Positions 1 through 10,772 are shown, counted from the first letter of the stretch. The stretch: 64,000 bases of DNA from Paramoeba atlantica (GCA_977017575.1 CDRNVI010000144.1:310001-374000), one strand, 5' to 3'. Program-made: numbers and translations. Notes: generated by a model from the sequence alone, not told the origin.

Positions 1-278
1 GTTCTTGGAAGAAGGTCTTCATACGATTACTGGGTGGTCGAGATGCAACTGGGCAGTTGAGATAAAGAAGATCCTGAATATATGCTTAAGGAAATGATTC
101 TCTTGGAGGTTTTTATTCAATTTTTGGTCTGAATGAAGAGACAAATGCCAAACAACAATATCTTATTAGGATATTTTGTGTTCGTTTCCGTTCGGTTCCT
201 TGTTTGCACGTTTCTGGTTTGACCAAGAGAATCGAAAGAGTTTTGTTTTCGAAGCTGCAAAGGATTTCCGTATTTACA
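1..278 (-). repeat. Candidate 3' LTR (runs off window) with polypurine tract
   Basis: On the minus strand a purine run, AAAAGGGGGGAGAGG at 294-280, is followed directly by TG at 278-277. That is the usual arrangement of a retrotransposon polypurine tract and the first bases of a 3' LTR. It lies downstream of the gag/protease/chromodomain-like remnants, in the same orientation. The LTR would extend off the left edge, so its partner and its end cannot be seen. Inference from position and the purine tract only. Confidence 0.35.
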
Positions 279-379
279 CCTCTCCCCCCTTTTTGAAAAA
301 TCAAGTGTCCTCACTTGGCCAACTCTTCTTGAATTGTTTGTTCGAGTCTGACTGTCAAGGATAGCAAAATAGCAAAATA

Positions 380-480
380 GCAAAGATAGCAAGGGAAAAA
401 CCACACGAGTGGAAAGCCCTTGGTTCGAGGGAAAACCAGGACAAACACAGCGCAAAAAACCATCAGGCGTGAAAGTAGAA
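380..480 (-). repeat. Retroelement-derived repeat, copy 1 (related to 19165-19262)
   Basis: About 95 bp here resemble the block at 19165-19262. Shared words include caagggaaaaaccaca, tggaaagcccttgg, gagggaaaac and gcaaaaaacc. On the minus strand the T/C-rich 'ggttttcc' character is like the R-U5 part of some copia LTRs. In the second copy at least two CpGs have become TpG (agcgc to agtgc, tcgag to atgag), which fits methylation-driven decay near the satellite. Confidence 0.5.
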
Positions 481-525
481 AAAAAAAATTCGATCTCCTT
501 TCGCAGTTCCGGAAGATTAGTCTCT

Positions 526-2945
526 TTATCCCTTCATTTCGAGGTAATTTTCTAATTCATTCCCATGTGAATCTTTCACATCTTCTTCGTACATCCAACG
601 TTTTTGAATTCTTCCTCTGCCAGTAGGGCCAACAACAAGATATTGATTATATCCATCGTATATTCTTTCTTGGATAATTTGGGTGTCAAATCCCTTATTT
701 TCTTGTCCAAGGTTTGAATTTGTGGATTGTGTTAATTTTCGTCTTTTTCTGAATTCTCTCAGGAGAATGGTCTCGCGGAGGATTTTATGAATTTCTCTCC
801 TTGCATTCTCTTTTTCTAAGAGGTAATCTTTCAGAAGTTCAGAGTCTTTTAATTGTTCATGTAAAAACCATTCATATCTTATTTTTCCTGCTGCAGTGGT
901 GATCTGAACATGATATTTTTTCGGTTGTCCAGAATCATTCTCACTCAGGATTTTGTATTGAAGACTTCAGACGTCCTTTCCCAGGTTCCAACTGGAGGGT
1001 CTCTTCTGATTGTTCCATGGGCTCTAAAGTTATCCATTCAACTGTTTTCAATTCACCAATTTCCCCACAGGTTCTGGAAGAACCGCGGAAATTTGAGAAT
1101 TGTCTTTATTTTTCTGCAAAAAGGGAAAGTCAATGTTTGCCCATGCAACAATTTTCGGAATTCGATTTTTCCTTTATCAAAGTCAAGGACAGCTCCAATC
1201 TTTGAAAGAAATGGAGTTCCAAAAATAATGCTGGAAGAGAGCTCATTTAAGATTGTGAACCCAGTGTCTCCTCCTTTCCCCAGCAGCAATGTCGATTTCA
1301 AGGAGAACTTCCTCCCTTGGTTTGACACTTGTTTTGTTTGCCATAGTGACCTTGCTGCCTTGATATGGTCTTCTCATTCTTGGTACAATGTTTTTAATGA
1401 GCTTTTCTCGACACCACATCAATTCCAGCACCAGAATCACAAAGTGCTTGTATGCATTTTTGATCAACAGTACAAGGGGTGTATGGTTAACACAATTGTT
1501 ATTTATTTGACTCAGTTTCGGAAATACTTCTCTCGTCAAGATCTTCTTGTCAAATATAACAAATCCTTTGTCAGTCAGATTAACCAAAGTGTGATTTGTA
1601 TCCTGTTTCCAAGATCTCTTAGTATTTTTCAGATTTGTCAAATTGTAAAGAAGTCAAACCTTGCCAGTATTTTTGTGCCCTCTTCAGGTGTTAGTGTTCC
1701 ACCTTCCATTGCATCAAAAAGTTCGGAAGCTCTTTCAATTAGTTTCCAGAACTTCTTTTGAGGTTCTTTCCGTCTTTGGGAGTCAGTTTTCATGGGGGGG
1801 GGTTCTGGTCTCCCCGTGTAGCCATTTTTGATAATCCATTGTCTCAGGGTACTCCTTTTGGATTGCTTTGGAATATTGTTCCATTGCTCTCCTCCAGGGG
1901 GGTCCTTACCGAAAATGGCATTTGACAATTGCGAACCCTTATGAATTTCGCAGTGTTCAACCAGAAACACTGGCGACTTCCATGGTCTGTAAAGCCGCAA
2001 AGTGGACATCTCATCTTCCCTTGAGTCCTGAAAGAAGCTGCGGATTCAGACCGCAATCCCTCCATCAAGCGACAAAGTCAGAGAAGATGAGCTCCACCAC
2101 AAATGAAACAAAAAGGTTCTTCCCTCTTTCTCTTTCGATCAGTTTGGTCCGCAATCTTTTGATACTCTGCCGTATCCTGAACTCCAATCTTTGCTAATCG
2201 AGGTTCTGGCGTCGAGCACTCCAGAGTGAACTTCAGATCGACAAGAAATCTCTTCACTGTATACTTCGCCTTGAATACAGACCCTTGTTCAAATTTCTCA
2301 GCAAATTCGTCAATAATATCTCTATCACGCGCATCCCTTCGAGAAATTTTGTTCTTCTTCAAATATAGATCGAGAAAATGGGTCGCGTACTGCTGGAACT
2401 TGCTCATTTTCGAATTAGGCATTCGAAAATTTTGGTACCTGGACGAGTCTGTCCTCTCCTCTTCAGTTTGTCCAAACATTTTCCGCAAAGCCTCAAGCAA
2501 AACAAGTGGATCTTGGGACTCGCTCACCATCTTCCAGCTAATTGAGTTAGGCAGTTTGATAAATAACTTCAGATCCCTCCCAAGAGGTGCCACATTTGGC
2601 CAGACTTTTGAGTTCAGCTTCTCTCTCACCACATAACAAAAATCGTTCACTTCAGTGGGGTCCGAAAAATTCGTTTCTTTTACCAGTTCTCTCAGATTAT
2701 CTCTTTGAGCCTTTGTATACGTTCCAGAGTCTTGAGATGGGTAAGGGTCGATCCATCAACATCGAGCTGAGTTGAGAGATTTGTCTTCTCATGCCACTCA
2801 AGTCCTTGTTCATCAGCTGTCTCTCTTCTCAGAGTTGAAGAAAACTGTTCTGGAGGTCTTCATAAGAGGGCGCCTCATCTTTCCCATTTCCACGAACAGG
2901 TGAAAGGCCATCAAGTAGATATCGGTGAGATTCATCTCTCATCAC
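526..2945 (-). pseudogene. Decayed LTR-retrotransposon gag-protease-chromodomain-like coding region
   Basis: Read on the minus strand, the order is as follows. A gag N-terminus starts near MRDESHRYLLDG (about 2941). A capsid-like open stretch covers 2650-2078. A CCHC zinc knuckle CPLCGFTDHGSRQC (C-x2-C-x4-H-x4-C) lies within 2068-1844. An aspartic-protease active site, ALCDSGAGIDVVS, is at about 1470-1410. A second protease half has FGTPFLSKIGAVLDFDKG (1328-1053). Last comes an open stretch at 966-526 whose end (IYDGYNQYLVVG ... RWMYEEDV ... ELENYLEM, stop at 526-528) resembles a chromodomain. Several frameshifts and stops separate the parts. No reverse transcriptase, RNase H or integrase core fits between protease and tail, so the element is internally deleted or was non-autonomous. 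The chromodomain suggests a Ty3/gypsy chromovirus. The gag and protease calls are firmer than the chromodomain call. Confidence 0.7.
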
Positions 2946-3025
2946 AAACCGAGATGAAGTTGAAGAACCTGAAGAACCCGAAGAACTTGAAAAGGAGTTG
3001 AAAAACTTGAAGGAGTTGAAGAACT

Positions 3026-3135
3026 GAGGGTTTCTTTCCTGTGTTGAAAAACTGCAAAAAGGCTAAAAAAGACCTCCTTTTTCGAAGAACCGCCTGAGAT
3101 GAACCGCTTGGAGGGGGAAAGCAGTTCATGAAACT
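3026..3135 (+). repeat. Harbinger left terminal inverted repeat
   Basis: Outer end gagggtttct. The inner conserved block gatgaaccgcttggaggg...gcagttcatg lies at about 3097-3130. It pairs with the right TIR (5955-6056), with a less conserved stretch between the two blocks. Confidence 0.8.
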
Positions 3136-3197
3136 TCGACACGAAAAAAAAATTGTTGGAGAAATTTTATTCAGAATTTCTATCTCCGACCTTTAAT

Positions 3198-4507
3198 TCA
3201 CACTTCTTGCTCTTCTTCCTCTCCCTCCTCTTCTTCCTCTGCTTCCTCTCCCTCCTCCTCTCCCTCCTCCTCTCCCTCTGCTTCCTCTCCCTTCCCCTCT
3301 CCCTCTGCTTCCTCTCCCTTCTCCTCTCCCTCTGCTTCCTCTCCCTCCTCTTCCCCTTCAATCAAAGGCCCCTTAAAATACTTCATCTCTGTAAAGTTAA
3401 AATGGTTTTCCCCTAATTGTTTTCCTGCTTTCTCAAGTTGGGCAAAAAAACTTTGAAAACATTGATCCACAAAAACCTCTCTTTTCTTCAATTCAGAAAG
3501 GAGATTGCTCTTTTTCTCAATCTTTTGTTGAAGAGGGAGATCAGAACACAGTGACAGCTCAACAAGAGTCTGGTTTAGGAGGAGGTCACTTTGTTGGAGA
3601 GAAATCATCATCCGAGTGACTGCCTCTCCAAGAAGAACCAACAAACTCCGGTCAGCATGGATCATGGACATCATTCTGTCCATGTTGGAGTGTCTCTGTT
3701 GTCGCCTTTGTTTGACTTCTTCATCTGTTCGGTCAATCGCTCTCTTCATTTCTTCATCAGAGGTTCTCGAAGAACGTGTTTATTTTTTTGGATTCGCTCA
3801 ATCGCTCTCGGGTAGTTAACACCATTCAACGTGATCTCCTTCATTAAGTAGTAGTCTTCTTGGAGGGAAAAAGTTCGTCCTTTTCCTTTTCCTCTTCCGC
3901 CTCTCCCTCCTCTTCCTGTTCCTCTTCCTTTTCCTCTTCCTGTTCCTCTCCCTCTTGATTGAGAAGACGAAGGAGGAGTGGTAGCAGTGGCAGCAGGGGC
4001 ACCAGCATCAGCAGGGGCACCAGCATCAGCAGGAGTGGGAGCAGGAGCAGGAGCTGCAGGAGCTGGAGCAGTAGGAGCTGGAGCAGCAGGAGCTGGAGCA
4101 GCAGGAGCTGGAGCAGCAGGAGCTGGAGCAGCAGGAGTAGAAGTGGGAGCAGGAACCGCAGGAGCCGCAGGAGCTGGAGTGGGAGCAGGAGCTGTGGGAG
4201 CTGGAGCACCAGTGGCAGCAGGAACAGGAGTCGTGGGAGCTGGAGCAGCAGCAGGAGTAGGAGCAGAAGGAGCCTTTCTTGGAGGGCCTCCAACCTTTCT
4301 CCCTCTCTGTAAACTACTTCCACTTTCTCTTCCTCTTCTCCCTTTTCCCCCTCCTCCCCCTCTTCCCCCTCTTCCCCCCTCTTCCCCCTCTTCCCCCTCT
4401 TCCCTCACTTCCCTCACTTCCTTCTCTACCTTTTCCATTTTGGTCAGGTTCAAAAATCTTTCGGGGTGCTCGTTTTCTCTTTTGCCCAGTTTCTGGGAGA
4501 CAATCAA
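3198..4507 (-). pseudogene. Harbinger second protein (Myb/SANT-like), frameshifted
   Basis: Two overlapping minus-strand frames, 4507-3746 and 3749-3198, appear to be one former gene. The N-terminal part is basic (KEVREVREEGEEGEEGG then GRGRGT/GKGRG repeats) with a long Ala/Pro linker coded by a 15-bp repeat at 4015-4262. A SANT/Myb-like helix region follows, with FSLQEDYYLMKEITLNGVNY and AIERIQKNK. The frame then breaks next to an A7 run (about 3793-3787) and resumes as EEMKRAIDRTDEEVKQRR, a Leu-rich helical region, and a highly acidic Glu/Gly tail. The role inferred from the family is a DNA-binding partner of the transposase. The break could also be an unseen intron. Identification rests on context and helix pattern, not on strong motif identity. 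Confidence 0.6.
4015..4262 (-). repeat. 15-bp coding minisatellite (Ala-Pro linker)
   Basis: Tandem variants of ggagcagcaggagct encode (Ala-Pro-Ala)n on the minus strand. Open frames on the other strand here are shadows of this repeat. Confidence 0.85.
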
Positions 4508-4698
4508 ACATAGAAGACATCTCTGGGATAACTTTCACGACGAATAACTTTCACGAAGGATAACTTTCACGAAAAAGGTGGCTTGGGTGTGACACTCTTT
4601 CAGGTAGCATGCAGGAAGGATTTTTTTTGTTGGTGTTTTCCTTTCAAAAAAAAATCTAAAACTTCCTTTTTGTTTTTAGGTATTTTCTTTTTTGAAGA

Positions 4699-5909
4699 AT
4701 GCTCTCAGAAAGTGAACTCCTTTTTTTCCTTCATCGCCAACGACAAAAACGAATCCTGTTTTTGAATCATGTTTATTTGTGGTACCTCAAACTTCTTCAA
4801 AAAGAGTTGGGAAAAACTGTGAAATTTTCTTCAATTGTTATGCAACGATATTTGCGAAATGGGTATGGGGTTGCACGTCGAAGAAAAAGAGGTCTCAAAC
4901 GAAGATCACCTACCATTCAGAAGCCTGGTTCTGTATCCCTTGATTCCTTTGCAACATCTTCTCTCTTTAGCCTCACTGGAATTGATAACGATGACTTTAC
5001 CGAAATTTTTTCAGCAATTGAGCCATTGATGCATCGAGGAAAAAACCTTTTGAAGTCTTGATCAATCTTGACAGCTCCAGCTCGCTTAGTTGCTGTCTTT
5101 TATTATTTGAGGCATGCCCCAAACCGAAAGACTCTCTCTCTCACATTTGGTGTTCATTGGAAGACTTTGTGGGCTGATAGAATGTTCTTACTTCCTTTGA
5201 TTTGGAAGTATCTGCGATCAACATCTCGCATTGGATGGGTTTCATCTCCAGAAAAGTCTTTTTTTTCTTGGAATAGAGCGTGCCTGGCAATTGACTGCAC
5301 TTCTCATTTTCGGGATCGTGTCCACCCTGGTCACTCATTTTATTATCGAGGAGACAAAGGTGCCACTTTTCTTTCTGTTCAGCTAGTGATTGACCTTGCT
5401 GGGTCAAAAATTTTCGGTTTTGACATTCTTCGTGGGCACAATAATGATCAAGGTACATTTTTTTTTAAAAAAAAATTTAAAAGATGGATTTTTTTTCACT
5501 TCATTTATTTAAAGGGGCCTTAGAGCAAACCAAATTAGATGAGTTCATTTCAAAAAATGGCATTCACATTCTTGGTGATGGAGGCTACCATCATGGCAAC
5601 ATTCTTGTTCCAAAAGATGTCCAAGGAGAAGACCGAGCAACACAAAACTTCCTTCGCGGGATTGTTGAGATTTTTTTTGGTTTGGTTCAAGTGTTCAAAA
5701 TCGCAAAAAATCGATTTTCAGGATCCCCTTCCCAGCAAGCACTTGTTTTGTCAATTGTGTATGAACTGGCAGGAAGGATAATTGAAAAGCATCCAATCCG
5801 CCCCCATTTGTTGAAATTGCAGTCAAACCTTCCACCAACTTGCCAACCTGTTGCTTCTGCTTCTGAGTTGGAGTTATTCAACTATTTTCTTGACAATATT
5901 TCAGAATAA
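4699..5909 (+). pseudogene. Harbinger DDE transposase (HARBI1-like), one in-frame stop
   Basis: The ATG at 4699 opens a basic N-terminal region (VARRRKRGLKRR). TGA at 5059-5061 interrupts the frame, which continues as LTAPARLVAVFYYLRHAPN, the helical part before the catalytic core. The core shows the DDE_Tnp_4 pattern: first Asp in LAIDCTSHF, second in ILGDGGYHHGNIL, and Glu in GIVEIFFGL, the counterpart of VERAFG. A GT-AG intron of 62 nt (5453-5514) joins HNNDQG to ALEQTK in frame. The protein ends at 5907-5909, 51 bp before the right TIR block. One TGA, explicable as CGA or AGA to TGA, is the only defect I see, so the copy is young or recently inactivated. The function known for the family is cut-and-paste transposition. 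Confidence 0.85.
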
Positions 5910-5954
5910 ACAATTTTTCACAAAACAATGATTTCAAATTATTTTAATTCTTTC

Positions 5955-6056
5955 AATTGTTTTCATGAACTGCTTTCACCCTCCAAGCGGTTCAGCAAAA
6001 GCGGTTCATCATTTAGCGCACCAATTCAAGCTCTTGAACCGTAGATAGAAACCCTC
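5955..6056 (-). repeat. Harbinger right terminal inverted repeat
   Basis: catgaactgctttc and ccctccaagcggttca near 5963-5994 are the inverted copy of the left inner block. A second partial copy, gcggttcatc, follows at 6001-6010. The outer end is agaaaccctc, followed by ACT. Confidence 0.8.
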
Positions 6057-6120
6057 ACTGGAAAGGAGCTGAGGAACTTGAGAGAATTGAAGAACTTGAA
6101 GGAGTTGAAGAACTCGCAGG

Positions 6121-6512
6121 AGTCAATTGTCTCAAGCTGATATTGATTGAATGGTGAAGGATGCTGAACAGTTTAAGGATGAAGATGAGGAAGCTCGTAA
6201 GAAGGTTGAAGCGAAGAATGGACTTGAGAACTATGCTTACTCTTTGTTGCTGAGTTTGAACACAGGAGGAAGGAATTGGAAGAGAAGGTGATGCCAATCT
6301 TCTCCAAGATCTACCAAGGAGCTGGTGGTGAGGGTGGTGTGCCTGGTGGTATGCCCAGTGGTATGCCAGGAGGAGGTATGCCTGGTGGATTCCCTGGTGG
6401 AGCTGGTGGATTCCCTGGTGGTGATTCTGGTTCTGGAGGTTTCTCTGGTTCTGGTGGAAATGCAGGAGGATCTGGTTCTTCTGCTGAACCCAAGATCGAG
6501 GAAGTTGATTAA
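6121..6512 (+). pseudogene. Cytosolic Hsp70 C-terminal fragment, broken
   Basis: The frame reads SQADID, stop TGA (6148-6150), then [18 protein letters not shown] and [10 protein letters not shown]. It breaks at about 6247 and resumes in another frame as [26 protein letters not shown], a Gly-Gly-Met-Pro-type repeat ([19 protein letters not shown]), and the terminal [10 protein letters not shown]. These are the C-terminal lid and tail of cytosolic Hsp70, where EEVD binds TPR co-chaperones. About 35 lid codons are missing at the break, and the nucleotide-binding domain is absent because gag-derived sequence lies directly upstream. The stop sits where the family normally has Arg, consistent with CGA/AGA to TGA. 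A possible polyadenylation site, ataaaataaataaa, follows at about 6546. Confidence 0.9.
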
Positions 6513-7080
6513 AATTTTGTTGAATACTTTCTCTTTCCTTTTGTATAAAATAAATAAATTATTGGTTGAAAAATATTTATTATTATTATTAAAATAATTT
6601 TTTTTTTCTCTCTCTTTTGGAACTCTTTTGGAACTCTCACAACAATCTCAACAAAAGGAGAGGAGATCTCTCACACACACAAACAATCCAATCCCTTTGC
6701 CCCTGTCAAGTTAGCAAAAGAACATCACACAGTTTCATTAACCCACCAGACAGAATCCCCACCTCGACTACCATTTTTTTCTCTTGTCAACTTCATCCTC
6801 TCTTTTCTCTTTGCTTTTTGTTGTTTTTTCTCTCCTCTGGGACCATCTCCTGAAAAATAATGAAATCAGATCAATCTGGTGATCTCTTTTTGTTAAAAAC
6901 GCCTCCTCTTTTTGAATTTCCCCCCACCACACTCTCGCTGCTGCATACATGCTTGAAAATCCCCAAAGAGGCTGCAATATTTGTTTTGTACACAAATATT
7001 GTAGTCTTTTTGGCTTCAATAAAAAGATTAAAGGTACATGTTACACACACACTACTCCTCAGGAAGAGGGGGGAAAAAGT
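6513..7080. other. AT-rich spacer with a possible minus-strand exon
   Basis: After the Hsp70 tail come T/AT-rich DNA and a CT-rich stretch. Minus-strand 7062-6880 has a pyrimidine-rich upstream side and an open frame with VCVTCTFNLFIEAKK and KTNIAASLGIFKH. It could be a downstream exon of the LRR locus. No homologue is recognised and an overlapping second frame is also open, so this is weak. Confidence 0.2.
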
Positions 7081-7362
7081 AAGAGAGAAGGAAAAAAAAG
7101 AAAAAAGAAAAAACAAATAAAAAAATAAACAAATAAAAAAGAAAAACAAGAAAAAATAAATAAAAACAAAACAAAAAAACAAAAGGAAAAATAAAAAAAA
7201 AAAAAAGAAAAAGAAGAAAAAAGGAAAAGGAAAAACAAAATAAAGGGGAAAAGGAGAGGGAAAGAGAAAAGAAAGAGTCAAAAGAAAAAAAAAGAAAGAA
7301 AAGGGAAAGGAAAGGGAAAAGGAAAAAAAAAAGAAAAAGAAAACAAAAAAACAAAAACAAAG

Positions 7363-7394
<32 letters not shown>

Positions 7395-9078
7395 AAAAAA
7401 AAGAAAAAAAAGAAAAAAAAAAGAAAAAAAAAGGAAAAAAAAGGAAAAAAAAAGAAAAAAAAAGAAAAAAAAAGAAAAAAAAAGAAAAAAAAAAGAAAAA
7501 AAAGAAAAAGAAAAGAAAAAGAAAAGAAAAAAAGAAACAAGAAAGAAAAAAGAAAAAAAAAAGAGAAAAAAAGAGAAGAAAAAAAGAAAAGATAAAAGAA
7601 ACAAAGAGAAGAAAAAAGAAAAAAAGAAAGAAAAAAGAAAAAGAAAAAAGGAAAGGAAAAAAAAGGAAAGGGGGAAGGAAGAGGGAAAAGAGAAAAAGAA
7701 AAAAGAGAGAACCAACAATTTTCTTTTTATTTTCGCTTTGATCAAGAAAAGAAAGGAGAAAGAGGAGGAAAAGGGAAAAAAACAAAAAAAAACAAAAAAA
7801 AACAAAAAAAAAGAAAAGAAAACAAAGGAAAAAAATAAAATAAAAAAACAAAAAAAACAAAAAAAAAGAAAAGAAAAGAAGAGAACAATAAACAAAACAA
7901 AACAAAACAAAACAAACAAAACAAACAAAAAGAAAAAAAAAGAAAAAAAAAAGAAAAAAGAAAAAAAAGAAAAAAGAAAAAAAAAAAAAAGAAAAAAAAA
8001 AGAAAAAAAAAAGAAAAAAAAAAGAAAAGAAAAAACTGTGAAGAAAAAGGATCTCTTTTGATACGTGATTTCACTCTTTTCTATTTCAACGACTTCACTG
8101 TCTTAAAAGGAAAGAAAGAGAAGGAAAGAAAAGAAAAGAGAAAGAGAAAGAGGGGAAAGAAGAGAAAAGAGAAGGGGGAGAAGATTAAAAAGAGGAAAGA
8201 GAAAAGATAAAAAAGACAAAAACAAAAGATGAAAGAAAAGAAAAAAAAAAGGAAAAACACAAAACAAAAGAAAAAAAGAAAAAAGAAAAAACAAAAGAAA
8301 AAAAACAAAGAAAAAAAAGAAAAAAAACAAAAGAAAAAAAGAAAAAAATCAATGAAGAAAAAAGGAACATTTTTTTAATACGTGAATTACACTCTCTTCA
8401 ATTAAACAACTTTCCTGTGTTAAGGAGAAAAGAAAGAGAAAGAAAGAGAGAAGGAAAAAGAGAGAAAAAGAGAAGAGAGGGGAAAAGATTAAAAAGAGGA
8501 AAGATAAAGAGGAAAAGATAAAAAAAAAAACAAAACAAAACAAAAACAAAAAGAAAAAGAAAAAGAAAAAAAGAAAAAAAGAAAAGAAAAGAAAAGAAAA
8601 AAAAAGAAAAAAAAAAGAAAAAAACAAAAAGAAAAAAAACAAAAAGAAAAAGAAAAAAAACAAAAAGGAAAAGAAAAAAAACAAAAAAAAACAAAAAAAA
8701 AAGAAAAAAAAAAGAAAAAAAAGAAAAAAAAAAAGAAAGAAAAGAAAGAAAAAGAAAAGAAAAGAGAAAGAGAAAAAGAAAAAGAAAAAGAAAAAAAAGA
8801 AAGAAAAAAAGAAAAAAAGAAAAAAGAAAAAAAAGAAAAAAAAGAAAGAAAAGAAAAAAAAAAAAAAAGAAAAAAAAGAAAAAAAAGAAAGAAAAGAAAA
8901 AAAAAAAAAGAAAGAAAAAAAGAAAAAGAAAAAGAAAAAGAAAAAGAAAAAAAAGAAAGAAAAAGAAAGAAAAAAAAGAAAGAAAAGAAAAAGAAAAAGA
9001 AGAAAAAAAAGAAAAGAAAAATAAAAAGAGAAAAAAAAAAAAAAAAAAGAAAGAAAAAAGAATAAACCTCAAGAAAAA
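7080..9078 (+). repeat. Homopurine block I (A/G on plus strand)
   Basis: About 2 kb almost purely of A and G on the plus strand, mainly GAAAAAAAA-type words with some AAC and AAT. Non-purine islands lie at 7711-7742, 8036-8106 and 8370-8420. The long poly-Phe or poly-Lys frames here are artefacts. Such DNA can form triplex (H-DNA). On the minus strand it would read as pyrimidine-rich intron sequence. Confidence 0.9.
7711..7742 (-). other. Conserved island with LRR-like LDQSEN (copy 1)
   Basis: The minus strand reads LDQSENKKKIVGSL, resembling the LxLSxNxxxG core of an LRR. The same island recurs at 10482-10513. It may be a degenerate LRR exon. No clear donor site is present. Confidence 0.25.
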
Positions 9079-9089
9079 AAGAGAACATG

Positions 9090-9260
9090 ATCCCACCTCT
9101 TCCCAACTTTCCCAAGCATCCCAACCTTCCCCAACCTTCCTAAACTTCCCCAACCTTCCTAACCTTCCCCTCCTTTCCCAACCTTCCCAACCTTCCTTTC
9201 CCTCTTCCCCTCACCTCTTCCCTCCTTCTCTCCTCCTTCTCTCCTTCTTCCTCTTTCCCT
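9090..9260 (-). repeat. G-rich minisatellite on the minus strand
   Basis: The plus strand repeats caaccttccc-type units of about 10-11 bp. The minus strand is therefore GGGAAGGTTGGGAAGGTT, with several GGG runs that could form a G-quadruplex. It interrupts the homopurine blocks with a sharp strand switch. Confidence 0.7.
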
Positions 9261-9420
9261 TTTTTTTTTACTTTTTTTTTTTTTTTAATTTAATTCTTTT
9301 TTTCATCTCGCTTTTTTCTTTTTTCTCTTTCCTCTTTTCTTCCCTCTCCTTTCGCTCTTTCCTCCCTGGCAGGGGAAAAAAATTATTTTAGCACAAAAAA
9401 AAAGATTTTAGGGTTCATAA
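9260..9420. other. Pyrimidine-rich spacer
   Basis: T/C-rich DNA and a short AT segment. No gene seen. Confidence 0.5.
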
Positions 9421-9464
9421 TTTTTCAAAAAAAAAAAGAAAAAAGAAAAAAAGAAAAAAAAAGA

Positions 9465-9496
<32 letters not shown>

Positions 9497-10772
9497 AAAA
9501 AAAAGAAAAAAAGAAGAAAAAAAAGAGAAAAACCCTGATTGAGACAATAAACAAAGACCAATTAAGGAAAAGGATCTTCTTGACACTCTTCTCTGATTCG
9601 AGTAATTCAGTGTCCCCTCAAAGAATTGATGAATTCACAACATTTTTGTCTTTTATCTGTTTTGAAATAAAAGATAAGATAAGATAAAAAAGAAAGAAAA
9701 AGAAAAAGAGAAAGAGAAAGAGGGGGAAAAAAGAGAAAAAGAGAAAAAAAGAAAAGAGAAGAAAGAGAAGAAAGAAGAAAGAGAAGAAAGAAGAAAGAGA
9801 GAAAAAGGAGAAAGAAGAGTACCTGAATGGTTTTTTCGAGAAAGAAAGGAAAGAAAAGGAAAAAAGAAAAGAGAGAAAAGAGAAAAGAGATAAGAGATAA
9901 GAGAAAAAAAGACTCAAAAGAAAAGAAAACCTTATCAAAAAAACAAGGAGAAAGAGAAGAAAAGAGAAGAGAAAAGAGAAAAAGAAAAAAAAAAAGAAAA
10001 AAGAGAAAAAAAGAAAAGGAAAAAGAAAAGGAAGGGAAAAAGGAGAGGGAAAGAGAAAAGAAAGGGTCAAAAGAAAAAAAAAAGAAAGAAAAGGGAAAAG
10101 GAAAAAAAAAAGAAAGAGAAAACAAAAAAACAAAAGAAAACAAAAGAAAAAAAAAGAAAAAAAAAAGAAAAAAAAAAAGAAAAAAAAAAAAGAAAAAAAA
10201 AGAAAAAAAAAGAAAAAAAAAGAAAAAAAAAGAAAAAAAAAGAAAAAAAAAGAAAAAAAAGAAAAAGAAAAGAAAAAGAAAAGAAAAAAAAAGAAAAGAA
10301 AAAAAGAAGCAAGAAAGAAAAAAGAAAAAAAAAGAGAAAAAAAGAGAAGAAAAAAAGAAAAGATAAAAGAAACAAAGAGAAGAAAAAAGAAAAAAAGAAA
10401 GAAAAAAGATAAAGAAAAAAGGAAAAGGAAAAAAAAGGAAAGGGGAAGGAAGAGGGAAAAGAGAAAGAGAAAAAAGAGAGAACCAACAATTTTCTTTTTA
10501 TTTTCGCTTTGATCAAGAGAAGAAAGGAGAAAGAGGAGGAAAAGGGAAAAAAACAAAAAAAACAAAAAAAAAACAAAAAACAAAAAACAAAAAAAAACAA
10601 AAGAAAACAAAGGAAAAAAATAAAATAAAAAAACAAAAAAACAAAAAAAACAAAAAAAAAGAAAAGAAAAGAAAAGAACAATAAACAAAACAAAAAAAAA
10701 GAAAAAAAAAGAAAAAAAAAGAAAAAAAAAGAAAAAAAAAGAAAAAAGAAAAAAGAAAAAAAAAAGAAAAGA

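Larger units (their letters stand above)
3026..6056 (+). mobile_element. PIF/Harbinger-type DNA transposon, complete with TIRs and 3-bp target duplication
   Basis: The ends GAGGGTTTCT (3026-3035) and AGAAACCCTC (6047-6056) are inverted copies. Each is flanked outside by ACT (3023-3025 and 6057-6059), a 3-bp target duplication. Further in, about 30 bp around the word aaccgcttggaggg (left, near 3102-3130) recur inverted on the right (near 5960-5995). Between them are a DDE_Tnp_4-like transposase on the plus strand and a divergent basic, SANT-like protein on the minus strand. This is the two-gene layout known for PIF/Harbinger elements, in which a Myb-like protein helps the transposase reach the nucleus and DNA. 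The target was the Ser-rich 5' part of the neighbouring gag: joining the flanks restores a continuous gaagaactt-type sequence. TWA is the more usual Harbinger target, so ACT is slightly unusual. Confidence 0.85.

Noticed and set aside
910..1761. 283-codon plus-strand open frame
   Set aside because: The minus strand of the same interval carries the aspartic protease motif ALCDSGAG and FGTPFLSKIGAVLDF, so this frame is antisense.
3959..4547. Plus-strand Ala/Gly and Arg/Ser repeat proteins
   Set aside because: Shadows of the 15-bp repeat that encodes the Ala-Pro linker of the Harbinger second protein.
5054..5073. A 20-nt GT...AG intron that would remove the transposase stop
   Set aside because: Far shorter than the 62-nt intron in the same gene and not a multiple of three, so it would break the frame that is open on both sides.
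9395..9415. ttagggtt as a telomere-type repeat
   Set aside because: It occurs once only, not in tandem.
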